Assembly: GCF_014203665.1 (NCBI RefSeq)
Contig: NZ_JACHJN010000002.1
Span: 496,001 to 560,000 of the forward strand
Direction of reading: 5' to 3'
Source of the DNA: Saccharothrix tamanrassetensis
Lineage (GTDB): Bacteria; Actinomycetota; Actinomycetes; Mycobacteriales; Pseudonocardiaceae
Length of the DNA: 64,000 bases
Of this stretch, positions 46,863 through 56,094 are shown piece after piece. A model generated the notes under the pieces. The model had not been told where the DNA came from, did not search any database, and was given only the letters and a program-made list of their open reading frames with translations. A program made the position numbers and the translations under genes. Each line of letters starts with the position of its first letter. Positions within the stretch are counted from its first letter, which is position 1.

Positions 46863-47780
46863 TCACTTGTGCGTAGTCGCCGGTTCCGGCTCGACCGGGA
46901 TGATCGCCGTCGCGGGCTGCTTGCGGGTCAGTCCGACGCCCACCAGCACCACCACCATGCCCGCCACGACCCGCAGGTTGAGCGCCTCGTCCAGGAACGC
47001 CGCGCCGAGCAGCACCGACACCACCGGCAGCAGGTAGCCGACCGTCGTGGCGTTGGTGGGCCCCTCGTCCTCGATCAGCCGGTAGTTGATGACGAACGCC
47101 GCGCCGGTGCCGAACACGCCCAGGATCGCCACCGCCACCAGCGGCTGCCAGTCCAGGTGCACCTCCTGGAGCCCGCCCACCGGCACCACCAGCGCGGTCA
47201 GGCCGGTCGCGGTGACCAACTGGGCCGACGACAGCTGGATGGACGACAGACCGCGCCCGGAGATCGTGCGGCCGATGTAGGTGTAGCTGACCGCGTACGA
47301 CGCGGCGGCCAGCAGGCACGCCAGCGCGCCCCAACTGGCCAGGCCGGCCTGCTGCCACGGCGCGAAGATCAGCAGGGTGCCCGCGAAACCCAGGGCGAGG
47401 CCGACGAACCGGGCGGTGTTGCGCTGCCGCTCGAAGCCCAGCGCCAGCCCGATGGCCAGCGCCCAGAGCGGCGTGGTGGCGTTCAGCACGCCCGCGACAC
47501 CCGAGTCCACGGTCTGCTCACCCACCGCGAACAGCACGAACGGGATGACGTTGCCGAACAGCGCGGCGAACGCCAGGTGGCCCCAGATCGCCTTGCCGGA
47601 CGGCAGCCGCTGCCCCTGCGCGTAGACCAGCACGACCAGCACGGCCGCACCCAGCACGGTGCGCACCAAAGCGATCTGAACCGGTGACAGCCCGGTCAGC
47701 GCGATCTTGATCCAGAGGAAGCTGGAGCCCCAGAGCAGGGCGAGGACACCCATCCTGACCAACGTGCCGGGTCTGTTCAC
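46863..47780 (-). CDS. EamA/DMT-superfamily transporter
   Basis: A 305-residue membrane protein with about ten helices in two EamA repeats (MGVLALLWGSSFLWIKIALTGLSP and the second copy starting WGALACLLAAASYAVSYTYIG). It is likely an exporter of metabolites or amino acids. GTG at 47780 chosen. It is divergent from a LysR regulator, which probably controls it. Confidence 0.87.
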   Translation of the reverse strand: MNRPGTLVRMGVLALLWGSSFLWIKIALTGLSPVQIALVRTVLGAAVLVVLVYAQGQRLPSGKAIWGHLAFAALFGNVIPFVLFAVGEQTVDSGVAGVLNATTPLWALAIGLALGFERQRNTARFVGLALGFAGTLLIFAPWQQAGLASWGALACLLAAASYAVSYTYIGRTISGRGLSSIQLSSAQLVTATGLTALVVPVGGLQEVHLDWQPLVAVAILGVFGTGAAFVINYRLIEDEGPTNATTVGYLLPVVSVLLGAAFLDEALNLRVVAGMVVVLVGVGLTRKQPATAIIPVEPEPATTHK

Positions 47781-47861
47781 GACAACATGCTGCTGGAGGT
47801 GAATCAACAGAACAAGTGAATAGAACTGCACGACGTTTAAGCACAGCTATACGATGAGGTC

Positions 47862-48755
47862 ATGCTGGACGTGCGACGCATGCAGGTGCTCCGGGCCGTG
47901 GTCACCACCGGCTCCATCACGGCCGCGGCCGTGAACCTCGGCTACACCCCGTCCGCGATCAGCCAGCAGGTCGCCGCCTTGGAGAAACAGGCCGGCCTGC
48001 CGCTGCTGGACCGGGTCGGCCGGGGTGTGCGGCCCACCGTCGCGGGCCGGATGCTCACCGAGCACGCCGCGCACATCACCGACCGGCTGGTGGAGGCCGA
48101 GGCGGCGCTCGCCGACCTGCGCGCGGGCCGGACCGGACGGCTGCGGGTGCGCTACTTCGCCACCGCCGGCGCGGCCCTGGTGCCGCCCGCCGTGGCCGCG
48201 TTCAAGGCCCGGCACGCCGACGTGCAGCTCGACCTCAAGCTCATCGAGCCCGACGACCCGATGGTGGAGGTCGAGGCCGGGCGGGCGGACGTGGCGCTCA
48301 GCGTGTCCCCGCGCAGCCCGGACGCGCCGCGCGGCGTGCACGTCGTGCAGCTGCTGGACGACCCCTACCTGGCCGTGCTGCCGCGTGGGCACGACCTGGC
48401 CCGCAAGCGCGTGCTGGACCTCGCCGACCTGGCCGACGAGCCGTGGGTGGACGCGGTGAACCCGCCCGGACCGTGCCGGGACATCGTGCTCAACGCGTGC
48501 GCCGCCGCCGGGTTCGCGCCCAACTTCGTGCTGGAGTCCGACGACTACCCGACCGCGCAGGGCTTCGTGGCCGCCGGTCTCGGCGTCACCATCGTGCCCA
48601 AGCTCGGCCTGGGGGTCGTCCACCCCGGCGTGGTGGTGCGCAAGCTGCGCCACCCGGAGCCCAACCGCGCCATCTGCGCCGCCATCCGCGCGGACAGCCT
48701 GGGCTCACCCGCGGTGCAGACCCTGCTGGACGCCCTGAAAGCCGCCGCCGCCTGA
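47862..48755 (+). CDS. LysR-family transcriptional regulator
   Basis: A 297-residue LysR regulator. The HTH is RMQVLRAVVTTGSITAAAVNLGYTPSAISQQVAALEKQAGLPLLDR, followed by a periplasmic-binding-like effector domain. A TACGAT -10 box ends 6 nt before the ATG, suggesting a leaderless transcript. It is divergent from the EamA transporter gene with an 81-nt spacer that must hold both promoters. Confidence 0.92.
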   Translation: MLDVRRMQVLRAVVTTGSITAAAVNLGYTPSAISQQVAALEKQAGLPLLDRVGRGVRPTVAGRMLTEHAAHITDRLVEAEAALADLRAGRTGRLRVRYFATAGAALVPPAVAAFKARHADVQLDLKLIEPDDPMVEVEAGRADVALSVSPRSPDAPRGVHVVQLLDDPYLAVLPRGHDLARKRVLDLADLADEPWVDAVNPPGPCRDIVLNACAAAGFAPNFVLESDDYPTAQGFVAAGLGVTIVPKLGLGVVHPGVVVRKLRHPEPNRAICAAIRADSLGSPAVQTLLDALKAAAA

Positions 48756-48827
48756 GCCGGGCACACCTCGTCGCAGCGCCTGGCGCCCGGTGATCCCCTG
48801 CCCGGTGGGCCGGGCCTCGCCGAGGCG

Positions 48828-50435
48828 CTAGGCCTTGCCCAGCGACTGGTCCTTGGCGATGAACAGGCCCTGGTTCTCCCACTTCAGCACGACCAGCTTG
48901 CGCTCGCGGGACACCGAGCTGTCCTTCATGTTGTAGGTGATCTCGATCTCGTAGGCGTACGGCTCGTTGATCTTCACGTTGTTCAGCTCGATCGACCGGA
49001 CCTGGCCCCACCAGCCCTTGTAGCCGTCGAACCCGCCGTTGCTGCCCTGCATCTCGACGGTGAGCCGGCTGAAGCCGTCCTCCACGTTCGTCGGCATCAG
49101 CGCGAAGTAGTCGCGGATCGCCTGCTCCTGCTGCTGCAGCGTCGGCTCCGCGGTGATCTTCGCGGGTGGCGCGGTCGACTTCTTCGTCGGTGCCGCCGAC
49201 GGCTCGCCACCGGCGGCCTGCTTGGTGGTCGACGTGGTCTGCCCGGCCTGGTTCTGCGTGCCGTCGTTACCGGACAGCATGCTGGCCAGCAGGATCCCGA
49301 CCACGGCCGCCGCCGCGATCGCCAGCGCGGTGATCGCGGCGGACCGCTTGCTCTTGATCGGACCCTTGGCCGGCCTGCCCTGGGGACGCGGCGCGGCGGC
49401 CGGTCGGGCGGGCGGGGGCGGCAGCGGGTTCACCGGGCGCGGCGGCGTCGGCGTGGGTGCGATGCGGGTGGCGGCCTGCGCGGGCGGCGCGCCGTGGCCG
49501 GCCGGCACGGGCGCGACGGCACGGGTCGCCGCCACGGGCTGCTGCTGCACCGGCGCGCCCTGCCACGACGGCGGGTGCGTCTGCGGCAGCGCCATCGGGA
49601 ACTCCGGCACGGCCCGACCGGCGGCCACCGCCGCCAGCGCCTCCTTGGCCTCCGCCATGGTCGGCCGGTCCTCCGGCTCCGCGCGCAGCAGGCGCATCAG
49701 CAGCGCGGTCAGCGGACCGGCCTGCTTCGGCGGCGTCACCTTGCCCGACGCCACCTGGTGCAGCAGCGCGATGGTGTTCTCGTTCAGGCCGAACGGCGGC
49801 ATGCCCTCGATCGCCGCGTACAGCGTGGAGCCCAGCGAGAACACGTCCGCCGGCGGACCGGGGTCGTAGCCCTTCGCGACCTCCGGGGCCAGGTAGGCGG
49901 GCGTGCCCGCGAGCATCCCGGTCGCGGTGACCGTGACGTCGCCGGTCGCGCGGGAGATGCCGAAGTCGGTGATCTTCACCGTGCCCTCGTTGCCCAGCAG
50001 CACGTTGCCCGGCTTGATGTCCCGGTGCACGATGCCCGCGTTGTGCGCGGCGGCCAGCGCCGAGGCGACCTGCGAGCCGATCGAGGCCACGTCCCGGGGC
50101 GCCAGCGTGCCGCGCTCGGACAGCACCGTGGACAGGCTCTTCGACGGCAGGTACTCCATCACCAGCCACGGCTGGCCGTCGTCCTCGGCCACGTCGTAGA
50201 CCGCGATCGCGTGCGGGTGCTGGAGCCGGGCCGCGATCCGGCCCTCGCGCATCGCGCGGCGCTTCGCCTCGTCCGTGTCCGCCTCGGCCAGGCCCGGCTG
50301 GAGCAGCAGCTGCTTCACCGCGACGGTGCGGTGCAGGCGCTCGTCGTGCGCCTGCCAGACGATGCCCATCGCTCCGCTGCCGATCCGCCGGCCCAGTCGG
50401 TAGCGACCGGCAACCAGGCGGCCATCGTCGGTCAC
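48828..50435 (-). CDS. Membrane Ser/Thr protein kinase with extracytoplasmic NTF2-like domain
   Basis: A 535-residue kinase. Motifs: IGSGAMGIVWQAHD (P-loop), VAVKQL catalytic Lys, HRDIKPGNVLL, DFGISRA and GTPAYLAPE. One membrane helix lies near residue 375-398 (SAAITALAIAAAAVVGILLASML). The outer part is a Thr/Ala linker and a C-terminal domain (about 430-535, AIRDYFALMPTNVEDGFSRLT...WWGQVRSIEL...) with NTF2-like character. A homologous domain ends the membrane protein at 53608. GTG at 50435 has GGAGC upstream. Confidence 0.9.
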   Translation of the reverse strand: MTDDGRLVAGRYRLGRRIGSGAMGIVWQAHDERLHRTVAVKQLLLQPGLAEADTDEAKRRAMREGRIAARLQHPHAIAVYDVAEDDGQPWLVMEYLPSKSLSTVLSERGTLAPRDVASIGSQVASALAAAHNAGIVHRDIKPGNVLLGNEGTVKITDFGISRATGDVTVTATGMLAGTPAYLAPEVAKGYDPGPPADVFSLGSTLYAAIEGMPPFGLNENTIALLHQVASGKVTPPKQAGPLTALLMRLLRAEPEDRPTMAEAKEALAAVAAGRAVPEFPMALPQTHPPSWQGAPVQQQPVAATRAVAPVPAGHGAPPAQAATRIAPTPTPPRPVNPLPPPPARPAAAPRPQGRPAKGPIKSKRSAAITALAIAAAAVVGILLASMLSGNDGTQNQAGQTTSTTKQAAGGEPSAAPTKKSTAPPAKITAEPTLQQQEQAIRDYFALMPTNVEDGFSRLTVEMQGSNGGFDGYKGWWGQVRSIELNNVKINEPYAYEIEITYNMKDSSVSRERKLVVLKWENQGLFIAKDQSLGKA

Positions 50436-50548
50436 AGGGTGCTCCAAAGCTGCTCGGGCAATTTCAGTGGCGAACACCGGTTACATCGCCACTAGGACAA
50501 GAACGTTGCGTAACCCGATGGGGTTCGGCGTCCACCTTACGAGGTTTC

Positions 50549-51874
50549 CTAGCCGCCTTGGGCCGGTGTGGTGGTTGTCGTCGTCGTAGTGGTCGTCGTC
50601 GTCGGCTTGGTCGTCGTCGTGGTGGTAGTGGTTGTCGTCGTCGTCGTGGTGGTCGTGGTGGTCGTAGTGGGCGGGACCGTGGTTGTCGTCGTCTCCTCGA
50701 CCGTGACCGGCGGCGGCACTGTGGTGGTCGTCACATCGACGGTGGTGGTCGTCGGCACCGGGGTGCTCGACGAACTCGTGTTGCCCACCGGCGGCACCTG
50801 GGGGTCCTTGCTGTCGAACACGTCCAGCGCGACCAGGAGGAAGCCCAGCAGGAGCAGGCACCCCAGCACGACCGCCGCGATCACCAGCGGCCGGGTGTTG
50901 TTCGGCGCGGGCGGCGGCGCGACCGGGGTCGTCGGGCCCGTGGTGCGCGGGTTCTGCCGCACCACGCGGGTGCGGTCGGGGTCCAGGACGGTCGTGGCAC
51001 CCCCGACCGGGGCCACCACCGGAGCCGCCCGCATCCCGGTGAGGCTCGGGTTCCGGCCGTTCGCGACCGCGTTCAGCATGTCCCGGGCCTGCGCCATGGT
51101 CGGCCGCTCGGCCGGGTCGTAGTTGAGCAGCACCAGCAGGACGTCGGTCAGCGGACCGTCCTGCGCCGGCGGGTTGATCCGCCCCGCCGCGACGGCGTGC
51201 AGCACGCCCAGGGTGTTCTCGCTCAACCCGAACGGCGGCTCGCCCTCGGCCGCCGCGTACAGCGTGGAGCCCAGCGAGAACACGTCCGAGGCCGGCGACG
51301 GGTCCTGGCCGCGCGCGATCTCCGGCGCGAGGTAGGCCGGGGTGCCCGCGATCAGACCGGTCTTGGTGACGGTCACGTCGTCGCTGGCCCGCGAGATGCC
51401 GAAGTCGGTGATCTTGACCAGGCCGTTGTCGGCGAGCAGCACGTTGCCCGGCTTCACGTCCCGGTGCACGATGCCCGCCGCGTGGGCGGCGGCCAGGGCG
51501 GAGGCGGCCTGCGTGCCGATCTGCGCGACCTCCACCGGGTCCAGCGGACCGTGCTCGGCCATCGTGTCGGCCAGGCTGGCGGACGGCAGGTACTCCATCA
51601 CCAGGCACGGAGCGCCGTTCTCCTCCACCACGTCGTAGACCGCGATGGCGTTCGGGTGGTGCAGCTTGGCGGCGATCCGGCCCTCGCGCATGGCGCGCTG
51701 GATGGCCTCGTCCCGCTCGGTGGTGTCGAGGCTGGGTTGGAGCAGCAGCTCCTTGATGGCGACGATCCGGCCGAGCCGCTCGTCCTGGGCCCGCCAGACG
51801 ACGCCCATGGCGCCGCTGCCGATCCGGTCCAGGAAGCGGTAGCGCTCGGCGATCAACCGGCCGTCGGTGCTCAC
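50549..51874 (-). CDS. Membrane Ser/Thr protein kinase with poly-Thr tail
   Basis: A 441-residue kinase closely similar to the one at 48828: IGSGAMGVVWRAQD, IVAIKELL, HRDVKPGNVLL, DFGISRA, GTPAYLAPE. One membrane helix (LVIAAVVLGCLLLLGFLLVAL) is followed by a low-complexity extracytoplasmic tail dominated by Thr, with a run of about 21 Thr, then KP and a second run. There is no folded sensor domain. GTG at 51874 has GAGG upstream; the longer frame to 52210 is not kinase-like. Glycosylation of the Thr tail is possible. Confidence 0.88.
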   Translation of the reverse strand: MSTDGRLIAERYRFLDRIGSGAMGVVWRAQDERLGRIVAIKELLLQPSLDTTERDEAIQRAMREGRIAAKLHHPNAIAVYDVVEENGAPCLVMEYLPSASLADTMAEHGPLDPVEVAQIGTQAASALAAAHAAGIVHRDVKPGNVLLADNGLVKITDFGISRASDDVTVTKTGLIAGTPAYLAPEIARGQDPSPASDVFSLGSTLYAAAEGEPPFGLSENTLGVLHAVAAGRINPPAQDGPLTDVLLVLLNYDPAERPTMAQARDMLNAVANGRNPSLTGMRAAPVVAPVGGATTVLDPDRTRVVRQNPRTTGPTTPVAPPPAPNNTRPLVIAAVVLGCLLLLGFLLVALDVFDSKDPQVPPVGNTSSSSTPVPTTTTVDVTTTTVPPPVTVEETTTTTVPPTTTTTTTTTTTTTTTTTTTTKPTTTTTTTTTTTTPAQGG

Positions 51875-52516
51875 CGGACCACCTCGTTGGGGCGCTGCGT
51901 GACCGCGGCAAGGGCAGCAGGTCTCACGCTCGGGCTCCTCGTCGTGCGGATCGGTGCGCGGACAGCCTACCCCGGCGGTGACGACGGCTTTCGGACCGTT
52001 GCGCAGGTCACGCGAGGTACGTTCGGACCGGGAAGGGATACCCGATACCGGGTCGATCGGCCACCTGTTCGGGTGAAGATCGCCGCATTTGGCTCCGAAC
52101 GGCCCAACGCGTCCGGTGCTGACCGGACCGCGGGTTCCGGAACCGGGCGGAGCCCGATTCCCGGTGTCCGCGTCTGTGGCGACCCCCGGTTCCAGCCAAC
52201 CACACGGCACCGACGGGGCGGGGGCGGTGCTGAGGGTCGCACACGTGGCGGTCTCGGCGTCCGGTGGGGACTCCGAGCTTCCGGGCCGGGTGAGTCGTGC
52301 CCTCGCGGCGTGTGCCGGGTCCTGCCCCGGCGAGCCGTGCCTCGGCAGCGGGTCGCGGGTCGGCCTCGACGGGTGGTGCCCTCACAGCGAGTCGCGTGTG
52401 CGGCACGTCGTGCTGTGGCTCGGCGACTGGTCGCCAGGAGCGGGGTCATCCGCGGCAGCGACTCCTCGGAGGGCGCACAGCCCACCGGGAGCCCGAGGCG
52501 CGGTGTCAGGTCCCGC
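51875..52516. other. 642-nt region without a supported gene
   Basis: It contains the upstream region of the poly-Thr kinase (51875-52000) and a GC-rich stretch. Long open frames on both strands here are Arg/Pro-rich artefacts of base composition. No hairpin, operator or RNA motif could be recognised. Confidence 0.5.
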
Positions 52517-53449
52517 TCACCCGGCCGGCGAGAAGAAGTCGAACCCGCCGCGCGGGTTCAGGATGCCGCCCAGGTCCAGTCCGATCCCCACGGCCGGCGG
52601 CTGCGAGGTCGGCGGCCGGGAGGACGGCGGCTGCGAGGACGGCGGCTGCGAGGACGGCGGCTGCGAGGACGGCGGCTGCGAGGACGGCGGCTGCGAGGAG
52701 GACGGCGGCGAGGTGGGAGTGCCGGAGGTCGGCGGCGGCGTGCTGTCCGAGGACGGCGGCACCTCGGTGCTCGACGGCGGCGCCGGGGTGCTCGGCGGCG
52801 TCGTGGTGACCGGGGCGGTGGTGCTCGGCGGCTGCTCGGTGGTGCCCGGCGCCGCTTCCGTCGTGGTGGTCCGGGGCGCGGGCTGCTGGGTCGCGCGCGG
52901 GCGCTGGGTGGTGGTCTGGGCGGGGGCCGCGCTCGACGTCTCGGTCTGGTCCGGGGTCTGCGGGGTCTGCTGCTTCGCGGCGGCCGCGGCCAGGTCGTTG
53001 CCGATGGTGTTGGTGGCCCGCGCGGCCGGCCTGGTGTCGAAGCGGACCTCGGCCGGCGGGCGCTCGTCGGGGGACGACAGGAGGCTGCTCGCGGTGAAGG
53101 CGACGGTGCCGGCCAGCACCACGCCGCCGCTCGCCATCGCCACCAGCTTCGGCACGGAGAACCCGCCGCCGCCGCGCTCCTCCTCGCCCGCCCGCCCTTC
53201 GCGCTTGAGCAGTTCGGTGATGTGCAGCTCCCGACCGGACAGGTTCGCCGCCGACGGGTGCCCAGTCGACATGTACCCGGTGGACATGTGCCCCGTCGAC
53301 CCGTGCGCCGCCGGCTTGAACCGGACGGTCTCCTCGTCGGTGATCCGCGGGATCGGTTGGGTTTCGGCCTCACGCCTGGAGATCAGCTCGGCGACGGACA
53401 GCTGGGCCGTCGAGCCATCCCGTCGACGGCGCTTGTCGTCGTTCGACAC
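52517..53449 (-). CDS. Single-pass membrane protein with Pro/Ser/Thr repeat tail
   Basis: A 310-residue protein. The cytoplasmic part has SVAELISRREAETQPIPRI and a GSTGHMSTGYMSTGHPS repeat, then HITELLKREG. One membrane helix (LVAMASGGVVLAGTVAFTASSLL, about 103-125) precedes a disordered outer region with an in-frame 15-bp repeat coding PPSSQ six times. It shares the cytoplasmic SVAEL motif with the protein at 53608. Function unknown; probably an adaptor or substrate of the neighbouring kinases. Confidence 0.78.
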   Translation of the reverse strand: MSNDDKRRRRDGSTAQLSVAELISRREAETQPIPRITDEETVRFKPAAHGSTGHMSTGYMSTGHPSAANLSGRELHITELLKREGRAGEEERGGGGFSVPKLVAMASGGVVLAGTVAFTASSLLSSPDERPPAEVRFDTRPAARATNTIGNDLAAAAAKQQTPQTPDQTETSSAAPAQTTTQRPRATQQPAPRTTTTEAAPGTTEQPPSTTAPVTTTPPSTPAPPSSTEVPPSSDSTPPPTSGTPTSPPSSSQPPSSQPPSSQPPSSQPPSSQPPSSRPPTSQPPAVGIGLDLGGILNPRGGFDFFSPAG

Positions 53450-53607
53450 CGAAGGTCACCTTTCCCGGAGACTGCGTTGAGCTACCAACCGGGAACATGG
53501 ATACCGAATCGTGACCGAATCCGTAACCCCTTTGGGCGAACTTTCCTAACGAATAACCATTCGTGTACACGCTGCGTTAACCACATCGGCGAAGTCGCTA
53601 CTCAGCG

Positions 53608-54414
53608 TCAACTGCGCTGGGCCGAAAGGACCTGTGTCCCGACGATCCGCGGCCGGCTCGTGTCGGTCAGCCAGAACAGCTGCTCGACCCGCATCCACCG
53701 CCCCGACAGCTCCTGCATCGACACCACGGCGTGCACCGTGCCGTCCGGTCGCAGCGCGGTCGACTCGATCGTGATGGCCTGGACCCGGCCCCACGCCGCC
53801 ACGAACTCGCCCGCGTTGCCACCCACCAGCTCGGGCGTCAGCAGCTGAGCGGCCTCCGACGGCTTGGCGGGCAGCAGCTCGTAGAAGTGCCGCACCACGT
53901 CCAGCTGGGGCTTCGACCTGGTCGCCGCCTCGCGCGGCGGCACCACCTCGGTGTCCGGTGGCTCGTCCGACACCACCTCCAGCGGCATGTCCACCGGCAC
54001 GTCGGCGGCCAGTGGCGCGGGCGGGACGGGTGCGGGGAGGTGGTCGATGCCGCCGAGCTCGGCCGACAGCACGTCCGGTCGCAACGCGGAGGACCCGCTG
54101 ATCTCCGCCGGCGGCGGGACGCTCGGCCGCGCCGGACCGTCCGCGCGGTGGCTCGCCAGGATCGACGCCGCCGCCACGGACGCCAGCAGCACCACCGCGC
54201 CGGTGGCCAGCCCGGCGAGCCTCGCGGCCCGCCTGGACGGGCGCGGTGCGGCCTGGTGCGCCGGTTCCCCGAGCAGGTCGGCGACCTGGGCCCGGTTGGC
54301 GGCCTGCTCCCGGAACGGGATGCGCACCGGGGCGGGCTGCTTGCGGATCAGCTCGGCCACCGAGACCGAGCCGGCGCGGTTGTGCCGGCGACCGCTCGTC
54401 GTAGGGCGTTGCAC
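53608..54414 (-). CDS. Single-pass membrane protein sharing the kinase sensor domain
   Basis: A 268-residue protein. Cytoplasmic: SVSVAELIRKQPAPVRIP and AQVADLLGEPA. One membrane helix (LAGLATGAVVLLASVAAASILA) near residues 68-88. The extracytoplasmic C-terminus (about 170-268, VVRHFYELLPAKPSEAAQLLT...AWGRVQAITIES...) resembles the outer domain of the kinase at 48828 in pattern and spacing. The GTG at 54414 has GGGAG 7 nt upstream. No enzymatic motif is seen. Confidence 0.78.
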   Translation of the reverse strand: MQRPTTSGRRHNRAGSVSVAELIRKQPAPVRIPFREQAANRAQVADLLGEPAHQAAPRPSRRAARLAGLATGAVVLLASVAAASILASHRADGPARPSVPPPAEISGSSALRPDVLSAELGGIDHLPAPVPPAPLAADVPVDMPLEVVSDEPPDTEVVPPREAATRSKPQLDVVRHFYELLPAKPSEAAQLLTPELVGGNAGEFVAAWGRVQAITIESTALRPDGTVHAVVSMQELSGRWMRVEQLFWLTDTSRPRIVGTQVLSAQRS

Positions 54415-54587
54415 TGGCGACTCCCTCGTACCTGTGTCGTCAGCGAGAACTCGTACCGCGCTCGACCAGCGCAAAGCCAGCCGATCCGGCGGGTTCACCC
54501 TTTCGTGGCGGCCAGCGGTGAGCTGTTGTCCCTCGATCGGGCGATCAAGTCGACAGCGGCGGCCGGCTGTACGTTCGCGAACGACCG

Positions 54588-55526
54588 CTAAGCGCCGTCG
54601 AACGGCCGCTCGGCGTTGATGAGCGGGTCGTCGCCGCCGGTGAACGACAGCTCCCGCTTCTCGGTGCTCGTCGTGCCGTCCTTCTTCGTCACGCGCAGCG
54701 TGCTCACCGTGACCCCGCCGGCCGGGTCGACGCTGATCTCGGTCACCTCGATCAGCGACACGTCCGCGAACCGCTGCTCCAGCAACGCCTGCGCGTCCGC
54801 CCGGAACGCGTCCACCACCATGGCCAGCGCGCCGGCCGAGTTGGTGGCCACCTCCTCGTAGAACAGCTCCGTCAGCGACGCCACCGCGGCCCCGTCCACC
54901 ATCGGCTTCGCCTGGCTCGGCACGGTGCTGACGGCCGGCCGGGCGGGCGTGCCCGGCGTGCTGCCGGCGACCGGTGCGGACGAGGGCGTCGCGGGCGGTG
55001 CGGGCGAGGGGGGTGCCGACCGGTCGCCGGCGGTGCGGGCCGCCTCCGGCCGCTCGGCGGGGGTGCCGTCCGGCTCGCCCGCACCCGCCCGCACTCCCGG
55101 CGCAGGCGGGAGGGCGGTGGTGGTGTTGGTGGCGAACCCGGTCAGGATCGGCGAGGCGGAGGGGTAGCCGGGCATCCCGATCCGCTCCTCGGGCGTGTGC
55201 GCCCCGACCAGCTTGGCCGCCGCGACGGCCAGCCCGATCAGCACCGCGGCGGACGACAGGACGGCGAACCAGGCGGCCCGCTGCCAGGTCCGGGGTGGCG
55301 TCACGGACGCGGGCACCAGGCCGATGTTGAACTTGCGCAGCCCCACCGCGTCGGTGTCCGCCAGCGGGTCACGGGTGCGCTGCACGGGGAACGCGTCCGG
55401 CCGCGCGGCCGGCTTCGCGTGCGCCGCCGGAGCGTGGTCCAGCACACTTCCCAACGGCAGCCAGATGGCCGCCCCGTCGTCCACCGGCCGGTGCCGGCCG
55501 GACCGTTCCGCTTCCCCGATGTCCAT
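54588..55526 (-). CDS. Single-pass membrane protein with NTF2-like outer domain
   Basis: A 312-residue protein. Its cytoplasmic part has GLRKFNIGLVPASVTPPRTWQRAAWFAV leading into a membrane helix (LSSAAVLIGLAVAAAKLVGA, near 90-110), then a Pro/Ala linker and a C-terminal domain (about 205-312, VASLTELFYEEVATNSAGALAMV...) that is NTF2-like in length and start. ATG at 55526 has GGAGGGG upstream. It is the first gene of the minus-strand membrane/kinase cluster. Confidence 0.75.
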   Translation of the reverse strand: MDIGEAERSGRHRPVDDGAAIWLPLGSVLDHAPAAHAKPAARPDAFPVQRTRDPLADTDAVGLRKFNIGLVPASVTPPRTWQRAAWFAVLSSAAVLIGLAVAAAKLVGAHTPEERIGMPGYPSASPILTGFATNTTTALPPAPGVRAGAGEPDGTPAERPEAARTAGDRSAPPSPAPPATPSSAPVAGSTPGTPARPAVSTVPSQAKPMVDGAAVASLTELFYEEVATNSAGALAMVVDAFRADAQALLEQRFADVSLIEVTEISVDPAGGVTVSTLRVTKKDGTTSTEKRELSFTGGDDPLINAERPFDGA

Positions 55527-55711
55527 GCCTGTGCAGACCCCTCCCACCCCCCGACCTGACGCCGGCCTGGTCGCAGTTCACCTGGTCAGAAGGGCAGGGA
55601 ACCGGGGTGGGACGACGAGGCCCTGCGCCTACCCCAGGGTAGGTGCAGGTTCCGCCGGTGGCTGGACGGATCAGCCTTGTGACACCGCGTGACACCCGAC
55701 TGAGTGAAAAT

Positions 55712-56053
55712 TCAGCTACCGCTGTTCAACCGCTTGCGACTGCTCTGCAAGGCGTTCGTCGCGGCCAGGCCCGCGCCGCCGGCGATCAGCGCGCCGATGA
55801 TGTCGGGGGCGGTGTTCCCGCCCGTGGTGATCAGCAGCCCGACCAGGGCGATGACCGTGGTCACGCCGGCGATGGTCCACCGACTGCGCACGTACTGCGC
55901 GATCGGCGCGCCCGCCGCGCGCTTCGACTTGGCCGCCGAGCCGAGCATGGCCAGGTAGCCGTCGTGTGCCAGCGTGGCGAGCACGCCGAGGATTGCGATG
56001 AGACCCGTGATGAGGCCGATGACGCCCATGTGCTCCAGTGTGCCTGGGCTCAT
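55712..56053 (-). CDS. Small multi-pass membrane protein
   Basis: A 113-residue protein with three hydrophobic segments ([57 protein letters not shown]). It has no recognised family. ATG 56053 or 56029 may be used. It is divergent from the deacetylase gene. Confidence 0.7.
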   Translation of the reverse strand: MSPGTLEHMGVIGLITGLIAILGVLATLAHDGYLAMLGSAAKSKRAAGAPIAQYVRSRWTIAGVTTVIALVGLLITTGGNTAPDIIGALIAGGAGLAATNALQSSRKRLNSGS

Positions 56054-56094
56054 TCGACTTGGCCCATGGGTGATCGCCCTGATATCCCCCTGGT

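Noticed and set aside
51967-52485. Minus-strand frame of 172 codons upstream of the poly-Thr kinase
   Set aside because: Arg/Thr-rich with no domain or ribosome binding site; composition artefact.
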